A stretch of 64,000 nucleotides of DNA from Desulfobacteraceae bacterium 4572_130 (GTDB taxonomy: Bacteria > Desulfobacterota > Desulfobacteria > Desulfobacterales > Desulfobacteraceae). The notes under the pieces are model-generated. The model searched no databases, was not told where the DNA came from, and saw only the letters and a program-made list of their open reading frames with translations. Of this stretch, positions 1 to 8,851 are shown one piece after another (position 1 is the first letter of the stretch; every line of letters starts with the position of its first letter). The stretch is taken from contig NBLN01000007.1 of assembly GCA_002084425.1 (NCBI GenBank), positions 1 to 64,000 on the forward strand, given 5' to 3'. A program made the position numbers and the translations under genes.

Positions 1-104
1 TTTCTGTTCTCATTTCCATGCTCCAGTTTCTGTTCTCATTTCCATGCTCCAGTTTCTGTTCTCATTTCCATGCTCCAGTTTCTGTTCTCATTTCCATGCT
101 CCAG
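1..104. repeat. Tandem array of a 26-bp repeat
   Basis: Four apparently perfect head-to-tail copies of a 26-bp unit (1-26, 27-52, 53-78, 79-104) that begins TTTCTGTTCTC and ends CATGCTCCAG. The array begins at the window edge and may continue leftwards. The last copy runs into a 26-bp near-palindrome at 89-114 (arms CATTTCCATGCT and AGCGTGGAAATG, one mismatch, CC centre). The unit is therefore an amplified half of the dispersed palindrome also seen at 305-330 and 26163-26482. Confidence 0.9.
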
Positions 105-304
105 CGTGGAAATGTATATAGACGCTCTATCATTGAATTTTAATTTCAATATAATTTCAATATAATTTTTATTAATAAAATAATGTTAATGCTTTGTGCT
201 TTATCCATGTAACCCTAATTTTATCAGATTTTCATGGGTATATCTAATTTTGATGATAGTTAGTTTTATTCATTATTTAACATTGGAGCGTCATGGTATA
301 ATAA

Positions 305-330
305 CATTCCAACGCTGGAGCGTAGGAATG
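305..330. repeat. 26-bp palindromic dispersed repeat
   Basis: Inverted repeat with 12-nt arms CATTCCAACGCT and AGCGTAGGAATG (one mismatch) around a GG centre. It belongs to the same family as the palindromes at 89-114, 26163-26188, 26310-26335 and 26457-26482, all sharing the core CGCTGGAGCG. Confidence 0.75.
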
Positions 331-375
331 AGATTAAAGATACTAGCTTATCAAAGTGTTGATATACTAAAAGAA

Positions 376-684
376 CTAGCACATGAGTTTATCAAACAAA
401 ATATTAATTATTCGTTGAAAATCAACCGAACGAATTATAGTAAAAATTGTATTTATAAATCATGCAAATGCTGCTATCCAAAGTCCCATTATTGTATAGC
501 GGTGGGAGCGTTTAAGCTGATAATTTTCCTGCTCTCTTTTTTGTAGCTCCCTAGCCGCATTAAACATCATACCGCTTTCATTATATGGGAAAAAAAAGCA
601 TTTATTCTTTCTATTAAGTGTATTTAAATAATTAATCCTATTGTTTTTTAAAATAGGATTTACACCTTCATTCCAAATTCCCAT
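376..684 (-). pseudogene. Possible remnant of a small membrane protein gene
   Basis: Reading the minus strand gives a 74-residue frame (684 down to 460) that is rich in charged residues (AARELQKREQEN) and ends in a hydrophobic segment (YTIMGLWIAAFA). A TGA then interrupts the frame. Beyond the TGA the same frame stays hydrophobic and basic (FINTIFTIIRSVDFQ) up to a TAG at 376-378. Upstream of the ATG the frame also stays open through a CxxC-like YCLKCY. This looks like a degenerate small membrane protein, but no family is recognised and it could be chance. Confidence 0.2.
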
Positions 685-748
685 ATAACATTTTAGACAA
701 TATCTTTTATCAACAAAATTAATATCATTCTGTTTAGCTTTGGTGCGT

Positions 749-2629
749 TCATTTTTTGGGATTGTTTAATTCTATCCCGGCTTTTACAATGTCAGATACA
801 TCTATATTATATTCTTTATGTAAAATTTTTGGAGCTCCATGTGTTACAAATTTATCTGAAATACCTATTCTTTTTATTTGATAATTAAATTTTTCATTAT
901 CAGCTAAAAGTTCCAAAACAGCACTTCCAAATCCTGCATCAAGAACATGATCTTCCACAGTAATAATTTTTTTTATTTTTTCTGCTGTTTTAAGAATTAA
1001 ATTTTTATCAAGGGGTTTTACAAATCTTGTATTTATAACAGCAGCTGATATCCCTAAACTTTCTAGTCTTTCTCTGGCTTTTAATGCTTGTTGTACAATT
1101 GTTCCTATTGCAATAATAAGAATATCATGTCCATTTTTAAGAAGTTCTGCTTTTCCAATTTTTATAACTTTAATATTTTCATCAATTTTAACACCTTTGC
1201 CTTTTCCCCTGGGATAACGAAAAGCAATGGGTTTATCATAGCAAATTGCTGTTTTAATCATTCTTGCAAGTTCGTTTTCATCCTTTGGAGCCATAATAGT
1301 CATGTTGGGAATATTTCTTAAATATGCATAATCAAAAAGACCATGATGAGTTGGTCCATCTTCTCCAACAATGCCTCCTCTATCAAGAGCAAATACAACT
1401 GGAAGAGATTCCAAACATACATCATGAAGTATTTGATCATAGGCTCTTTGTAAAAAAGTTGAATATATGGCAACAACAGGTTTTAAATTTTGGGATGCAA
1501 GGCCTGCTGCAAATGTAACTGCATGTTGCTCTGCAATACCAACATCAAAAAATCTTTTAGGATAAAGTTTTTCAAATTCAATAAGTCCTGTACCTTCAGG
1601 CATTGCAGCAGTAATTGCAATAATTTTTTTGTCAGATTTCGCAAGTTTTACCATAATTTCACCAAATACATCAGTATATGATGGAATTGATGATTTGTGT
1701 TTTAGATTTCCTCCTGTATTAATATCAAAGGAATTAATTCCATGAAAATAAACAGGGTTATTTTCAGCAGGTTTATATCCCTTTCCTTTTTTTGTTGTAA
1801 CATGAAGTAACACAGGTTTTTCATGGGTTTTAATATTTTTAAGAATATCAATTAAATGATTTAAATTATGCCCATCTATTGGTCCATAATAATCAAAATT
1901 AAATGCTTCAAAAAGCATTCCTGGAGTTACAAAAGTCTTAAATGAATATTCAGAGCGTTTTGCAAGTTTGTAAATATCATCTCCTATTCTAGGAACAGAT
2001 TTTAAAAAAGAGCCAAATTCTTTTTTTAAATTTTGAAGATGTTTTGCAGAAAAGGTTCTGCTTAAAAATGAAGATAAAGCACCAACATTTGGAGAAATAG
2101 ACATGTCATTATCATTTAAAATTACAATTAAATCTTTTTTGGAAGCTCCTGCTTGATTAAGTCCTTCATAGGCAAGCCCTGCTGTCATGGAGCCATCCCC
2201 TATAACAGAAATTACCTTGGAATTTTCATTATTAAGATGCTTGGCAGATGCTATGCCAAGTCCTGCTGAAATTGATGTGCTGCTATGTCCAACAGTAAAA
2301 CTGTCACAGGGATTTTCATTTATTTTTATAAATCCAGAAATCCCATTAAATGTGCGAAGAGAGTCAAAGGTTTTATTTCTTCCGGTAAGAAGTTTATGTG
2401 CATATGCCTGATGTCCCACATCCCATATTAAGTTATCCTTTGGAAGAGAAAACACATAATGAATAGCAAGTGTAAGTTCTACAACACCAAGACTTGAAGC
2501 AAGATGTCCTCCTTTTTGTGACACAACTGATATTATTCTTTGTCTTATTTCTTTTGCAAGAATAGGAAGTTGTTTTTTTGAAAGTTTTTTTAAATCATTA
2601 TTTGTTTTTATATTTTTAAGCAGACTCAA
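749..2629 (-). CDS. dxs: 1-deoxy-D-xylulose-5-phosphate synthase
   Basis: Cytoplasmic enzyme that condenses pyruvate with glyceraldehyde 3-phosphate using thiamine diphosphate; it is the first step of the methylerythritol-phosphate isoprenoid pathway. The protein is 626 residues, the normal family length. Visible features are the thiamine-diphosphate motif GDGSMTAG near residue 145, YGPIDGHN in the middle domain, and the transketolase-like centre FDVGIAEQHAVTFAAGLA with RGGIVGEDGPTHHG downstream. The start is TTG at 2629-2627, preceded by an AAGGAA Shine-Dalgarno sequence. It follows ispA on the same strand by about 40 bases, so the isoprenoid genes probably share a transcript with xseA and xseB. 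Confidence 0.97.
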   Translation of the reverse strand: MSLLKNIKTNNDLKKLSKKQLPILAKEIRQRIISVVSQKGGHLASSLGVVELTLAIHYVFSLPKDNLIWDVGHQAYAHKLLTGRNKTFDSLRTFNGISGFIKINENPCDSFTVGHSSTSISAGLGIASAKHLNNENSKVISVIGDGSMTAGLAYEGLNQAGASKKDLIVILNDNDMSISPNVGALSSFLSRTFSAKHLQNLKKEFGSFLKSVPRIGDDIYKLAKRSEYSFKTFVTPGMLFEAFNFDYYGPIDGHNLNHLIDILKNIKTHEKPVLLHVTTKKGKGYKPAENNPVYFHGINSFDINTGGNLKHKSSIPSYTDVFGEIMVKLAKSDKKIIAITAAMPEGTGLIEFEKLYPKRFFDVGIAEQHAVTFAAGLASQNLKPVVAIYSTFLQRAYDQILHDVCLESLPVVFALDRGGIVGEDGPTHHGLFDYAYLRNIPNMTIMAPKDENELARMIKTAICYDKPIAFRYPRGKGKGVKIDENIKVIKIGKAELLKNGHDILIIAIGTIVQQALKARERLESLGISAAVINTRFVKPLDKNLILKTAEKIKKIITVEDHVLDAGFGSAVLELLADNEKFNYQIKRIGISDKFVTHGAPKILHKEYNIDVSDIVKAGIELNNPKK

Positions 2630-2672
2630 ATTTTTAAGTTCCTTACAAATTATAATTAGTGTTTAAACACCA

Positions 2673-3581
2673 TTAAGAATTTCTAGTAAGTATATATTTT
2701 GCAATTGCTTGTAAAGGCAGAGTATTTCCATGAAAATTTTTAAGGGAACAAATTGCATCATTAATAAGTTCTTTAGCATATTTTTTTGATTGTTCAAGAC
2801 CCATTAAACCTGGAAAAGTTATTTTATTATTCAATGCATCAGAGCCTGTAGCTTTTCCCATAATAGCAGAGTTACCTTCAACATTTAAAATGTCATCTGT
2901 TATTTGAAATGCAAGCCCAATTTTATCACCATAAATCATTAAATTTTTAATCATTTCCTGTTTTGCATTAACTGAAAGAGCTCCAGCATGCACACTTGCC
3001 ACTAGCATTTTTCCAGTTTTAAGTTTATGCATTTTTTTTAAATAATCTAATTTAGAAGATTTAAGATTTAAATCTATATCCATTATTTGGCCCTGAATCA
3101 TACCATTAACTCCGGCTGCATCTGAAATTAATCTTATAATATCTAAAAGAATGTCTTTTTCAGGATATTTTTTAAAAAAGGGGCTGGGATTTGCAAGAAC
3201 TTGAAAAGCATGAGTAAGAAGTCCATCGCCTGCAAGAATTGCAATAGCTTCTGAAAATGCTTTATGGCATGTTGGAATACCTCTTCGTAAGTCATCATTA
3301 TCCATGGAAGGAAGATCATCATGGATCAAAGAATAGGTATGAATCATTTCAATGGCACATGCGCAAGGCAGGGCATAAATATAATTCTTTGATACTGCTT
3401 CAGCAGAGGCAAGGGCAAGAGTAGGTCGAAGTCTTTTACCTCCTGCCATAACAGAATATTGCATTGCCCTGGTAAGTTTTTGTTTTAAACCACATTGAAT
3501 AAGAATTTTTTCCAGATAATTATTTATAAGATTTTTTTTTTGTTTTAAATAATTGGGAAGGATAAAGGCTTTATTATTCAT
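2673..3581 (-). CDS. ispA: Polyprenyl (farnesyl/geranyl) diphosphate synthase
   Basis: Head-to-tail prenyltransferase that adds isopentenyl diphosphate to allylic diphosphates, giving C15 (or C20) precursors for quinones and undecaprenyl phosphate. The 302-residue protein has both aspartate-rich motifs: DDLPSMDNDD at about residue 88, with two residues inserted between aspartates as in bacterial FPP synthases, and DDILN in the C-terminal half. The basic motif GGKRLRP lies near residue 47. It overlaps the end of xseB by 8 bases and precedes dxs, the common xseA-xseB-ispA-dxs order. Product chain length cannot be read with certainty. Confidence 0.95.
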   Translation of the reverse strand: MNNKAFILPNYLKQKKNLINNYLEKILIQCGLKQKLTRAMQYSVMAGGKRLRPTLALASAEAVSKNYIYALPCACAIEMIHTYSLIHDDLPSMDNDDLRRGIPTCHKAFSEAIAILAGDGLLTHAFQVLANPSPFFKKYPEKDILLDIIRLISDAAGVNGMIQGQIMDIDLNLKSSKLDYLKKMHKLKTGKMLVASVHAGALSVNAKQEMIKNLMIYGDKIGLAFQITDDILNVEGNSAIMGKATGSDALNNKITFPGLMGLEQSKKYAKELINDAICSLKNFHGNTLPLQAIAKYILTRNS

Positions 3582-3798
3582 TATTAAAAACTTTTTCTTT
3601 AAAATTTCCTTTATTATCTTTTATTAAAAGGGAAACTTTTTTTTCCGCTTCATCAAGTTTTTCATTACACAAACTTGCATATTTAATTCCCTTTTCAAAT
3701 TTTTTTAATGCATTTTCAAGGGATAATTCTCCTGATTCAAGTTCTTTTACGATTTCTTCCAATTGGGATATTAGTTCTTTAAAGTTTTTTTTACTCAT
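3574..3798 (-). CDS. xseB: Exodeoxyribonuclease VII small subunit
   Basis: Small partner of XseA in exonuclease VII, which degrades single-stranded DNA into oligonucleotides. The protein is 74 residues, the expected size, and matches the family pattern: an N-terminal FKELISQLEEIVKELESGEL helix, LENALKKFEKGIKY, then a second charged helix. It overlaps xseA by 8 bases at its start and ispA by 8 bases at its end, so translation of the three genes is probably coupled. Small size makes the call depend partly on its position beside xseA, which is unambiguous. Confidence 0.93.
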   Translation of the reverse strand: MSKKNFKELISQLEEIVKELESGELSLENALKKFEKGIKYASLCNEKLDEAEKKVSLLIKDNKGNFKEKVFNNE

Positions 3799-5131
3799 TT
3801 TTCTCTACCTGACACAAAAGTTTTCCTTTTTTAAGAATTACCTCCAGTCTGGCTCCTTTTTTAATCATTTTTGAATCTTTAACAATATTCATTTGAGGAT
3901 ATTTTCTGGTAATACTATAACCTCTATTAAGTACATTAATCGGGCTTAATGTATTAAGTTTTGCTTTTTGTTGATTATTTTCAGCTTTGCATTGTTTAAT
4001 AATTAAATTCATTATAAGCTTTGTTTTATTGGTAAGATTTTGAATGTCTTTTTTTAATTTTAAAATTTTTTTTTCAGGATTATTGGCATATAATGAATTC
4101 TTAATCCAGTTAAGTTCATATTTATGAAAATTTAATTTTTTTTTTAGTTGATTTGTCATTCTATACTCAAGGTCTTCAAGTGTTAAACGCATATCATCAA
4201 TAATTGTTTCAGGATTTTTAAGTCTTATTTTTAAATCTAAAACCCGCTGGAATAGAAACAAAATATTTTTTTTAAAATTATTAATAAGATTTGTCCTAAG
4301 CAAATCTATATTTTTTTTTAAATCTTTTTTTTCAGGAACTGCAAGTTCTGCAGCAGCAGAAGGTGTTGGAGCACGAAGATCAGCTGTAAAATCACAAATT
4401 GTATAATCAGTTTCATGTCCAATACCAGAAATCACAGGTATTTTAGAGGCATACACAGCCATTGCAACTTTTTCTGAATTAAAAGCACTAAGATCTTCCA
4501 GGGAACCCCCGCCCCTTGCAAGTATTATAACATCAGATTTAGAAAACATATTAACATTTTCAAAGGCTTTAACAATTTCATATTCAGCATCTTTGCCCTG
4601 TACTTTTACAGGAACAATTTCAAGAAAAATATTTTCAAATCTTCTTTGGGAAATATTAATAATATCTTTTACAACTGCTCCTGTAGGAGATGTAATAATA
4701 CTGATTTTTGATGGAAGACTTGGAATAGGTTTTTTATTTTTTTCGTCAAAAAATCCTTTGTTAAAAAGATTTTTTTTAAGTTGTTCAAATGCTGTTTGAG
4801 AAGATCCTGCACCTTTTAGTTCAACATATTCAAATATAAGTTGATATGAACCCCTTGGTTCATAAATAGATAATCTTGCCATGCCTGTAATTTGCATTCC
4901 ATTTTCAAAATTAAATTTCAATCTTTTATTTTGAGTACGAAACATAACACAGGAAATAATACAATGACTGTCTTTAAGAGAAAAATAAACATGTCCAGAT
5001 CTAGGTATTATAAGATTTGAAATTTCACCAGTTATCCAAATAAATGAATACATTTCTTCAAAAAGAGTTTTAAGCTCTTTTGTAAAATCAGAAACAGTAT
5101 ATATAATATTTTGTTTTTTTTTTTTATTCAT
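3791..5131 (-). CDS. xseA: Exodeoxyribonuclease VII large subunit
   Basis: Catalytic subunit of exonuclease VII. The 446-residue protein has an N-terminal OB-fold (residues about 9-105, including SGHVYFSLKDSHCIISCVMF), the catalytic-domain motifs GAVVKDIINISQRR and DVIILARGGGSLEDLSAFN, GIGHETDYTICDFTADLRAPTPSAAAE, a long coiled-coil, and the C-terminal NVLNRGYSITRK segment. All are characteristic of the family. It is the first gene of the minus-strand operon xseA-xseB-ispA-dxs and faces the qrc operon across a 650-base intergenic region that must contain its promoter. Confidence 0.96.
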   Translation of the reverse strand: MNKKKKQNIIYTVSDFTKELKTLFEEMYSFIWITGEISNLIIPRSGHVYFSLKDSHCIISCVMFRTQNKRLKFNFENGMQITGMARLSIYEPRGSYQLIFEYVELKGAGSSQTAFEQLKKNLFNKGFFDEKNKKPIPSLPSKISIITSPTGAVVKDIINISQRRFENIFLEIVPVKVQGKDAEYEIVKAFENVNMFSKSDVIILARGGGSLEDLSAFNSEKVAMAVYASKIPVISGIGHETDYTICDFTADLRAPTPSAAAELAVPEKKDLKKNIDLLRTNLINNFKKNILFLFQRVLDLKIRLKNPETIIDDMRLTLEDLEYRMTNQLKKKLNFHKYELNWIKNSLYANNPEKKILKLKKDIQNLTNKTKLIMNLIIKQCKAENNQQKAKLNTLSPINVLNRGYSITRKYPQMNIVKDSKMIKKGARLEVILKKGKLLCQVEKNE

Positions 5132-5585
5132 TAGGTTGATTTAGGAAAAATTTAAATTCCCTTTTATAATTGTATAATTGTAGTAAAAGTAAATTTAATA
5201 CTTTTTTACTATGAAATTTGAACAAAATAGAACATTATTAAAAGGTCTTATTTTTTTATTTAAAGCATAAGCAGATTGAGGAATACCTTGGAGGATACTT
5301 TAAAGTCAAGACTGATTTTGTTTTGATTTATGGTGAGTTTTTTATCAAAATATTCTTTGTTTTGATTTTTAGTATTTTTCTATTTAATCCTTATCTTGAT
5401 TTAAGGATAGATTTATTTTGGGAAAAATAATTTGACAAGTTACTAGTAATCTAGGAAAAAGAACATATTTGGATACAATATATAGATACGGTTTGATTTT
5501 GAGATGCTATATCATGTGTCTGTATTTGTATGGTTTTATATTGCCTATATAATTTGTCATAGTCCATGCAGGTCAATTCTTTTTC

Positions 5586-5614
5586 TTGACAAGAAAATTA
5601 GTTCTTAATATATA
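5586..5614 (+). promoter_or_regulatory. Sigma70-type promoter upstream of qrcA
   Basis: A consensus TTGACA at 5586-5591, a 17-base spacer and TATATA at 5609-5614, on the plus strand. It would give a leader of roughly 160 bases before the qrcA start at 5783. The leader contains an inverted repeat at 5686-5727. Identified by eye only. Confidence 0.6.
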
Positions 5615-5685
5615 TTTTTTGTTTTTTATAAGGAGACCTTTTGTAAAGGTTACATATTTTGATGATAGAATTAGTTGACTTTTAT

Positions 5686-5727
5686 ACCTTTGCATAATGC
5701 TTTTTTTTTATTTAAATGTGCAAAGGT
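5686..5727. repeat. Short inverted repeat with MITE-type ends
   Basis: ACCTTTGCATAA at 5686-5697 and ATGTGCAAAGGT at 5716-5727 form an inverted repeat (one mismatch) around an 18-base T-rich loop. The ends match the terminal inverted repeats of the 89-bp element at 45225-45313, so this looks like an internally deleted copy. It lies in the predicted qrcA leader and could form a hairpin in the mRNA. Confidence 0.6.
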
Positions 5728-5782
5728 CTCAAGGAACAAGAACAACATCATCAATAAAATAATTTTAATTAATGGGGTTTTC

Positions 5783-6454
5783 ATGAGTGAAATAGAAGAG
5801 AAAATTGAAAACAGTTCAGTAAATGATGACAAAGTAGGATTAGCCCAAGAAAATATAAAAGGAGATTCTGGACTTGGTCTTGGAGTTATTTTTTTTATAC
5901 TGGCTTTTGTTGTTTTTTTTCTTTCAGGCTGGTTGCTTTTCCCCAAATTGCTTTATTCTAAAAAACAACAACCTTTTAATTTTAATCATAGACTTCATGT
6001 CCAAGAGATGGGTGATTGTGAATCATGTCATTCCTTTCGTGAAGATGGGAGTTTTACAGGTATTCCCCAAATTGGCATGTGTGTTGAGTGCCATGAAGAG
6101 CAGTTGGGTGATACAAAAGATGAAGAGATTTTTGTTACTCAATATGTTGAAAATGAAAAAGAAGTTCCATGGCTTATTTATTCAAGACAGCCAGATTGTG
6201 TTTTCTTTTCTCATGCTGCCCATGTTATTGGCGCAAATATGGACTGTAAAACATGCCATGGAGATATTGGCGAATCAACAATTTCTAAACCCTATGAAGT
6301 AAATAGAATTACAGGTTATAGTCGTGATATTTGGGGCAAAAATATTTGGGGGATTAAAAAACATTCCTGGGATAGTATGAAGATGGATGATTGTGCAGAA
6401 TGTCATTTAAAAGAAACACAAAGTAAAGGTGCGTGTTTTCAGTGCCATAAATAG
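5783..6454 (+). CDS. qrcA: QrcA, membrane-anchored multiheme cytochrome c
   Basis: Cytochrome subunit of the quinone reductase complex, which takes electrons from periplasmic type I cytochrome c3 (originating from hydrogenases and formate dehydrogenases) and passes them to menaquinone. From the ATG at 5783 the protein has 223 residues. One membrane helix (VIFFILAFVVFFLSGWLLF) is followed by a periplasmic domain with five CxxCH heme-binding motifs: CESCH, CVECH, CKTCH, CAECH and CFQCH. The described Desulfovibrio QrcA is, as I recall, a hexaheme protein; a sixth standard motif is not seen. The start at 5783 (GGGG upstream, MSEIEEK) is chosen over 5675 because the extra N-terminal 36 residues are repeat-derived. 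Confidence 0.9.
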   Translation: MSEIEEKIENSSVNDDKVGLAQENIKGDSGLGLGVIFFILAFVVFFLSGWLLFPKLLYSKKQQPFNFNHRLHVQEMGDCESCHSFREDGSFTGIPQIGMCVECHEEQLGDTKDEEIFVTQYVENEKEVPWLIYSRQPDCVFFSHAAHVIGANMDCKTCHGDIGESTISKPYEVNRITGYSRDIWGKNIWGIKKHSWDSMKMDDCAECHLKETQSKGACFQCHK

Positions 6455-6644
6455 ACTTTCTTTTTATTTTTTGAATATTTTAAAATGGTATCAAACTAAA
6501 CTCCATATACAAGGTTTAATATTTTTTTAAGAATCAACATATATATTGTATTTAGTATTTTGGAGTCTTGAAAAAACGCTAGGGTGCAAAGTAGATGGAG
6601 AGTTTTTTTAGACATCATTAAACTTAAATTGAGGTATATAATCT

Positions 6645-8264
6645 ATGAAAGTAGACAGAAGAAGCTTCTTAGGACTGGGACTTGGTGCAGCAGCAGGAAT
6701 GGCTGTAAGCCCGTCAACCTGGAAACTAATGGATGATTCTTCCATTTGGACTCAGAACTGGCCTTGGACTCCTGTGCCAAAAGATGGTGAGGTGACATTT
6801 GATAATACAGTTTGCAGCCTATGTTCTGGAAATTGTGGAATCAGTATAAGAAAAATAAATGGCAGACCTGTTAAGATTGAAGGAAGACATGGATATCCTG
6901 GAAATGATGGTGGTATCTGTCTTCATGGTATATCAGGGCTTCAGTATGTTTATGATTCTTCAAGAGTTAAATCTCCTTTAATAAAAAAAGGCGATACATG
7001 GGAAAAAATTTCATGGGAAAACGCAGTTAAACTTGTTGCCCAGGAAATTACTAAAATTAGAAATAACAGCAAAGCAGATAAAATCGCCTGTATAACTGAT
7101 AAAAAACAAGGAACTATTTCAGGACTTTTTGAAAGATTATTAAAAACTATTGGTTCTAATAATTTTTTTGCTATGGAATCAATGGAACATACTTGGATGA
7201 CAACCCTGGAAAAAATACATGGAATTAATGCATTACCAGATTTTGACCTTGAAAATTCAGATTTTATTTTAAGTTTTGGATGTGGTTTTATTGAAGGCTG
7301 GGGCTCTCCAGTTAATAATTTTAAAATAAATTCATCACGAAAAGAAAAAGGAACACAACTTGTTCAAATTGAACCACGTCTTTCAAATACAGCAGCAAAT
7401 GCTGATATGTGGATCCCAATAAAACCCGGCACAGAAGCTGATCTTGCCTTTGGTATTGCCAATATTATTATTACTGACAATCTTTATAATAAGACTTATA
7501 TTTCAAAATTTAGTAAAAATTTTAATAATTTTGCTGAAATGGTAAAAGAAAAATACTCAATTGAAAAGGTTGTTGCAATAACAGGTATTAAGGAATTAAC
7601 AATTAGAAAAATAGCAGGTGATTTTGCAAAGGCTTCCTCTCCCATTGCAATTGCAGGAAAGGGCAGGGGAGAAACAGCTGGAAGTTTTAGAGAGATTACA
7701 GCAGTTCATGTACTTAATTGTCTTCTAGGAAATATTAATAAAAATGGTGGAATCTGGACATCAACTCCCATAGTCTATGATAAATGGCAGTCTGTTGAAA
7801 TGGATGACATAGCATTAAAAGGAGTTGAAAAAAGTTTAAATAATCAATCTGTTTCTTCTCTTTTTACAAATATCAATTTATCTTCTAATCCTTTTATAGA
7901 AGCACTTTTTATATATAATGCAAATCCTTGTTTTTCCATGAGAAATACCAAGGCAATACAAAAGGCTATGGAGAAAATTCCCTTTGTTGTAAGTTTTTCC
8001 TCATATATGGATGAAACAACAAAATATGCTGATATTATCCTTCCAAGTCATATTTTTCTTGAAAGATATGAAGATATTACAGGTTCATCAGGAATGGCAA
8101 AATCTATAATTGGACTTTCAAAACCCCTAGTAAAACCAGTTTTTGATACAAAAAATCCAGGGGATTCTATTTTAATGCTGGCAAATGCACTTAAAGGCTC
8201 TATTGCTGTAAGTTTTCCCTGGGAAAACTACAAAGAATGCCTTAAAAACATTTTCTTTTTCTGA
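6645..8264 (+). CDS. qrcB: QrcB, molybdopterin oxidoreductase-like subunit (N-terminal part, frameshifted)
   Basis: Large subunit of the quinone reductase complex, from the molybdopterin oxidoreductase (CISM) family; in studied Qrc complexes this subunit lacks a molybdenum cofactor. The N-terminus carries a twin-arginine signal (DRRSFLGLGLGAAAG). An Fe-S site follows: CSLCSGNCG with the distal Cys in GGICLHG. The frame stops at TGA 8262-8264 after 539 residues, but the plus-one frame continues the same protein (SDFSVVSKDMEKIEAQ) into the next entry. Together they give about 690 residues, the expected length. The shift falls in the T-rich run 8251-8261, so a sequencing or assembly error is as likely as a real mutation. 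Confidence 0.9.
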   Translation: MKVDRRSFLGLGLGAAAGMAVSPSTWKLMDDSSIWTQNWPWTPVPKDGEVTFDNTVCSLCSGNCGISIRKINGRPVKIEGRHGYPGNDGGICLHGISGLQYVYDSSRVKSPLIKKGDTWEKISWENAVKLVAQEITKIRNNSKADKIACITDKKQGTISGLFERLLKTIGSNNFFAMESMEHTWMTTLEKIHGINALPDFDLENSDFILSFGCGFIEGWGSPVNNFKINSSRKEKGTQLVQIEPRLSNTAANADMWIPIKPGTEADLAFGIANIIITDNLYNKTYISKFSKNFNNFAEMVKEKYSIEKVVAITGIKELTIRKIAGDFAKASSPIAIAGKGRGETAGSFREITAVHVLNCLLGNINKNGGIWTSTPIVYDKWQSVEMDDIALKGVEKSLNNQSVSSLFTNINLSSNPFIEALFIYNANPCFSMRNTKAIQKAMEKIPFVVSFSSYMDETTKYADIILPSHIFLERYEDITGSSGMAKSIIGLSKPLVKPVFDTKNPGDSILMLANALKGSIAVSFPWENYKECLKNIFFF

Positions 8265-8286
8265 TTTTTCAGTTGTTTCTAAAGAT

Positions 8287-8721
8287 ATGGAAAAAATAGA
8301 GGCTCAAGGTGATGGCGATTTAATTCTTGTGCCAGTTAATAAAGTAAGACTTATAAATAGTTCCTTTCAATCTTCTCCTTATGCAGTTAAAATAGTATCT
8401 GACAAAGTTTTTAAAAATAATGATACCTTTGTAGAAATTAATCCTTTAACAGCTCATAAAATAGGATTGTCCCAAGGAGATTATGCAATGCTTAAGACTT
8501 TAAATGGTTCATTTAAAGTTAAGGTAAATTTGTTTGAGGGAATAATGCCAGGAGTTATAGGTATGGCACAGGGACTTGGGCATGTTGGAGAGAATAAATA
8601 TAATAATAAGTATATTCATGGTAAAGGTATGAATATTAATGAACTCATGAGTCCAGTACCGGATACAATTTCAGGAATGGATGCTGCATGGGGAATTAGA
8701 GCAAATATTGTCAAAGTTTGA
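8287..8721 (+). CDS. qrcB: QrcB C-terminal part (displaced by frameshift)
   Basis: C-terminal molydopterin-dinucleotide-binding-like domain of QrcB: 144 residues from the first ATG, with the conserved pattern FVEINPLTAHKIGLSQGDYAMLKT followed by PGVIGMAQGLGHVGENKY, typical of CISM-family C-termini. The open frame actually extends upstream of the ATG to about 8257, where it joins the frame of the preceding entry across a one-base shift. No Shine-Dalgarno sequence is evident before the ATG at 8287, which argues against independent translation. Treat the two entries as one gene, 6645-8721. Confidence 0.85.
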   Translation: MEKIEAQGDGDLILVPVNKVRLINSSFQSSPYAVKIVSDKVFKNNDTFVEINPLTAHKIGLSQGDYAMLKTLNGSFKVKVNLFEGIMPGVIGMAQGLGHVGENKYNNKYIHGKGMNINELMSPVPDTISGMDAAWGIRANIVKV

Positions 8722-8851
8722 TGGCATGGTAAAAATAAAAAATATTAGGTCTTGTATATGAAGTTTGGAATCTAGCCATCTTTTTCTTTAAAATTAACTT
8801 TTTATAGGATCATCAAAGTTTTAATAGCTTTAATTTGCAGAAGAGGTTCTG

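Larger units (their letters stand above)
115..748. other. Gene-poor region with dispersed repeat
   Basis: No convincing intact gene is visible. The stretch is very A+T-rich and carries one copy of the dispersed palindrome at 305-330. The plus-strand reading frame at 196-546 has no family features and crosses the repeat, so it is not annotated. A minus-strand frame described separately (376-684) may be a gene remnant. Confidence 0.5.
5132..5782. other. Divergent intergenic region, xseA/qrcA
   Basis: About 650 bases without a convincing gene, between divergently transcribed xseA and qrcA. It holds a good sigma70-type promoter for the qrc side (5586-5614) and a short inverted repeat with the MITE end sequence (5686-5727). 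The remainder is featureless A+T-rich DNA. The long frame beginning at 5675 is treated as an upstream extension of qrcA because the real start is at 5783. Confidence 0.6.

Noticed and set aside
1-104. CRISPR array
   Set aside because: Copies are directly adjacent with no spacers, so this is a plain tandem repeat.
196-546. 116-residue plus-strand ORF
   Set aside because: Overlaps a dispersed palindrome, has no Shine-Dalgarno sequence or family motif, and has poor coding character.
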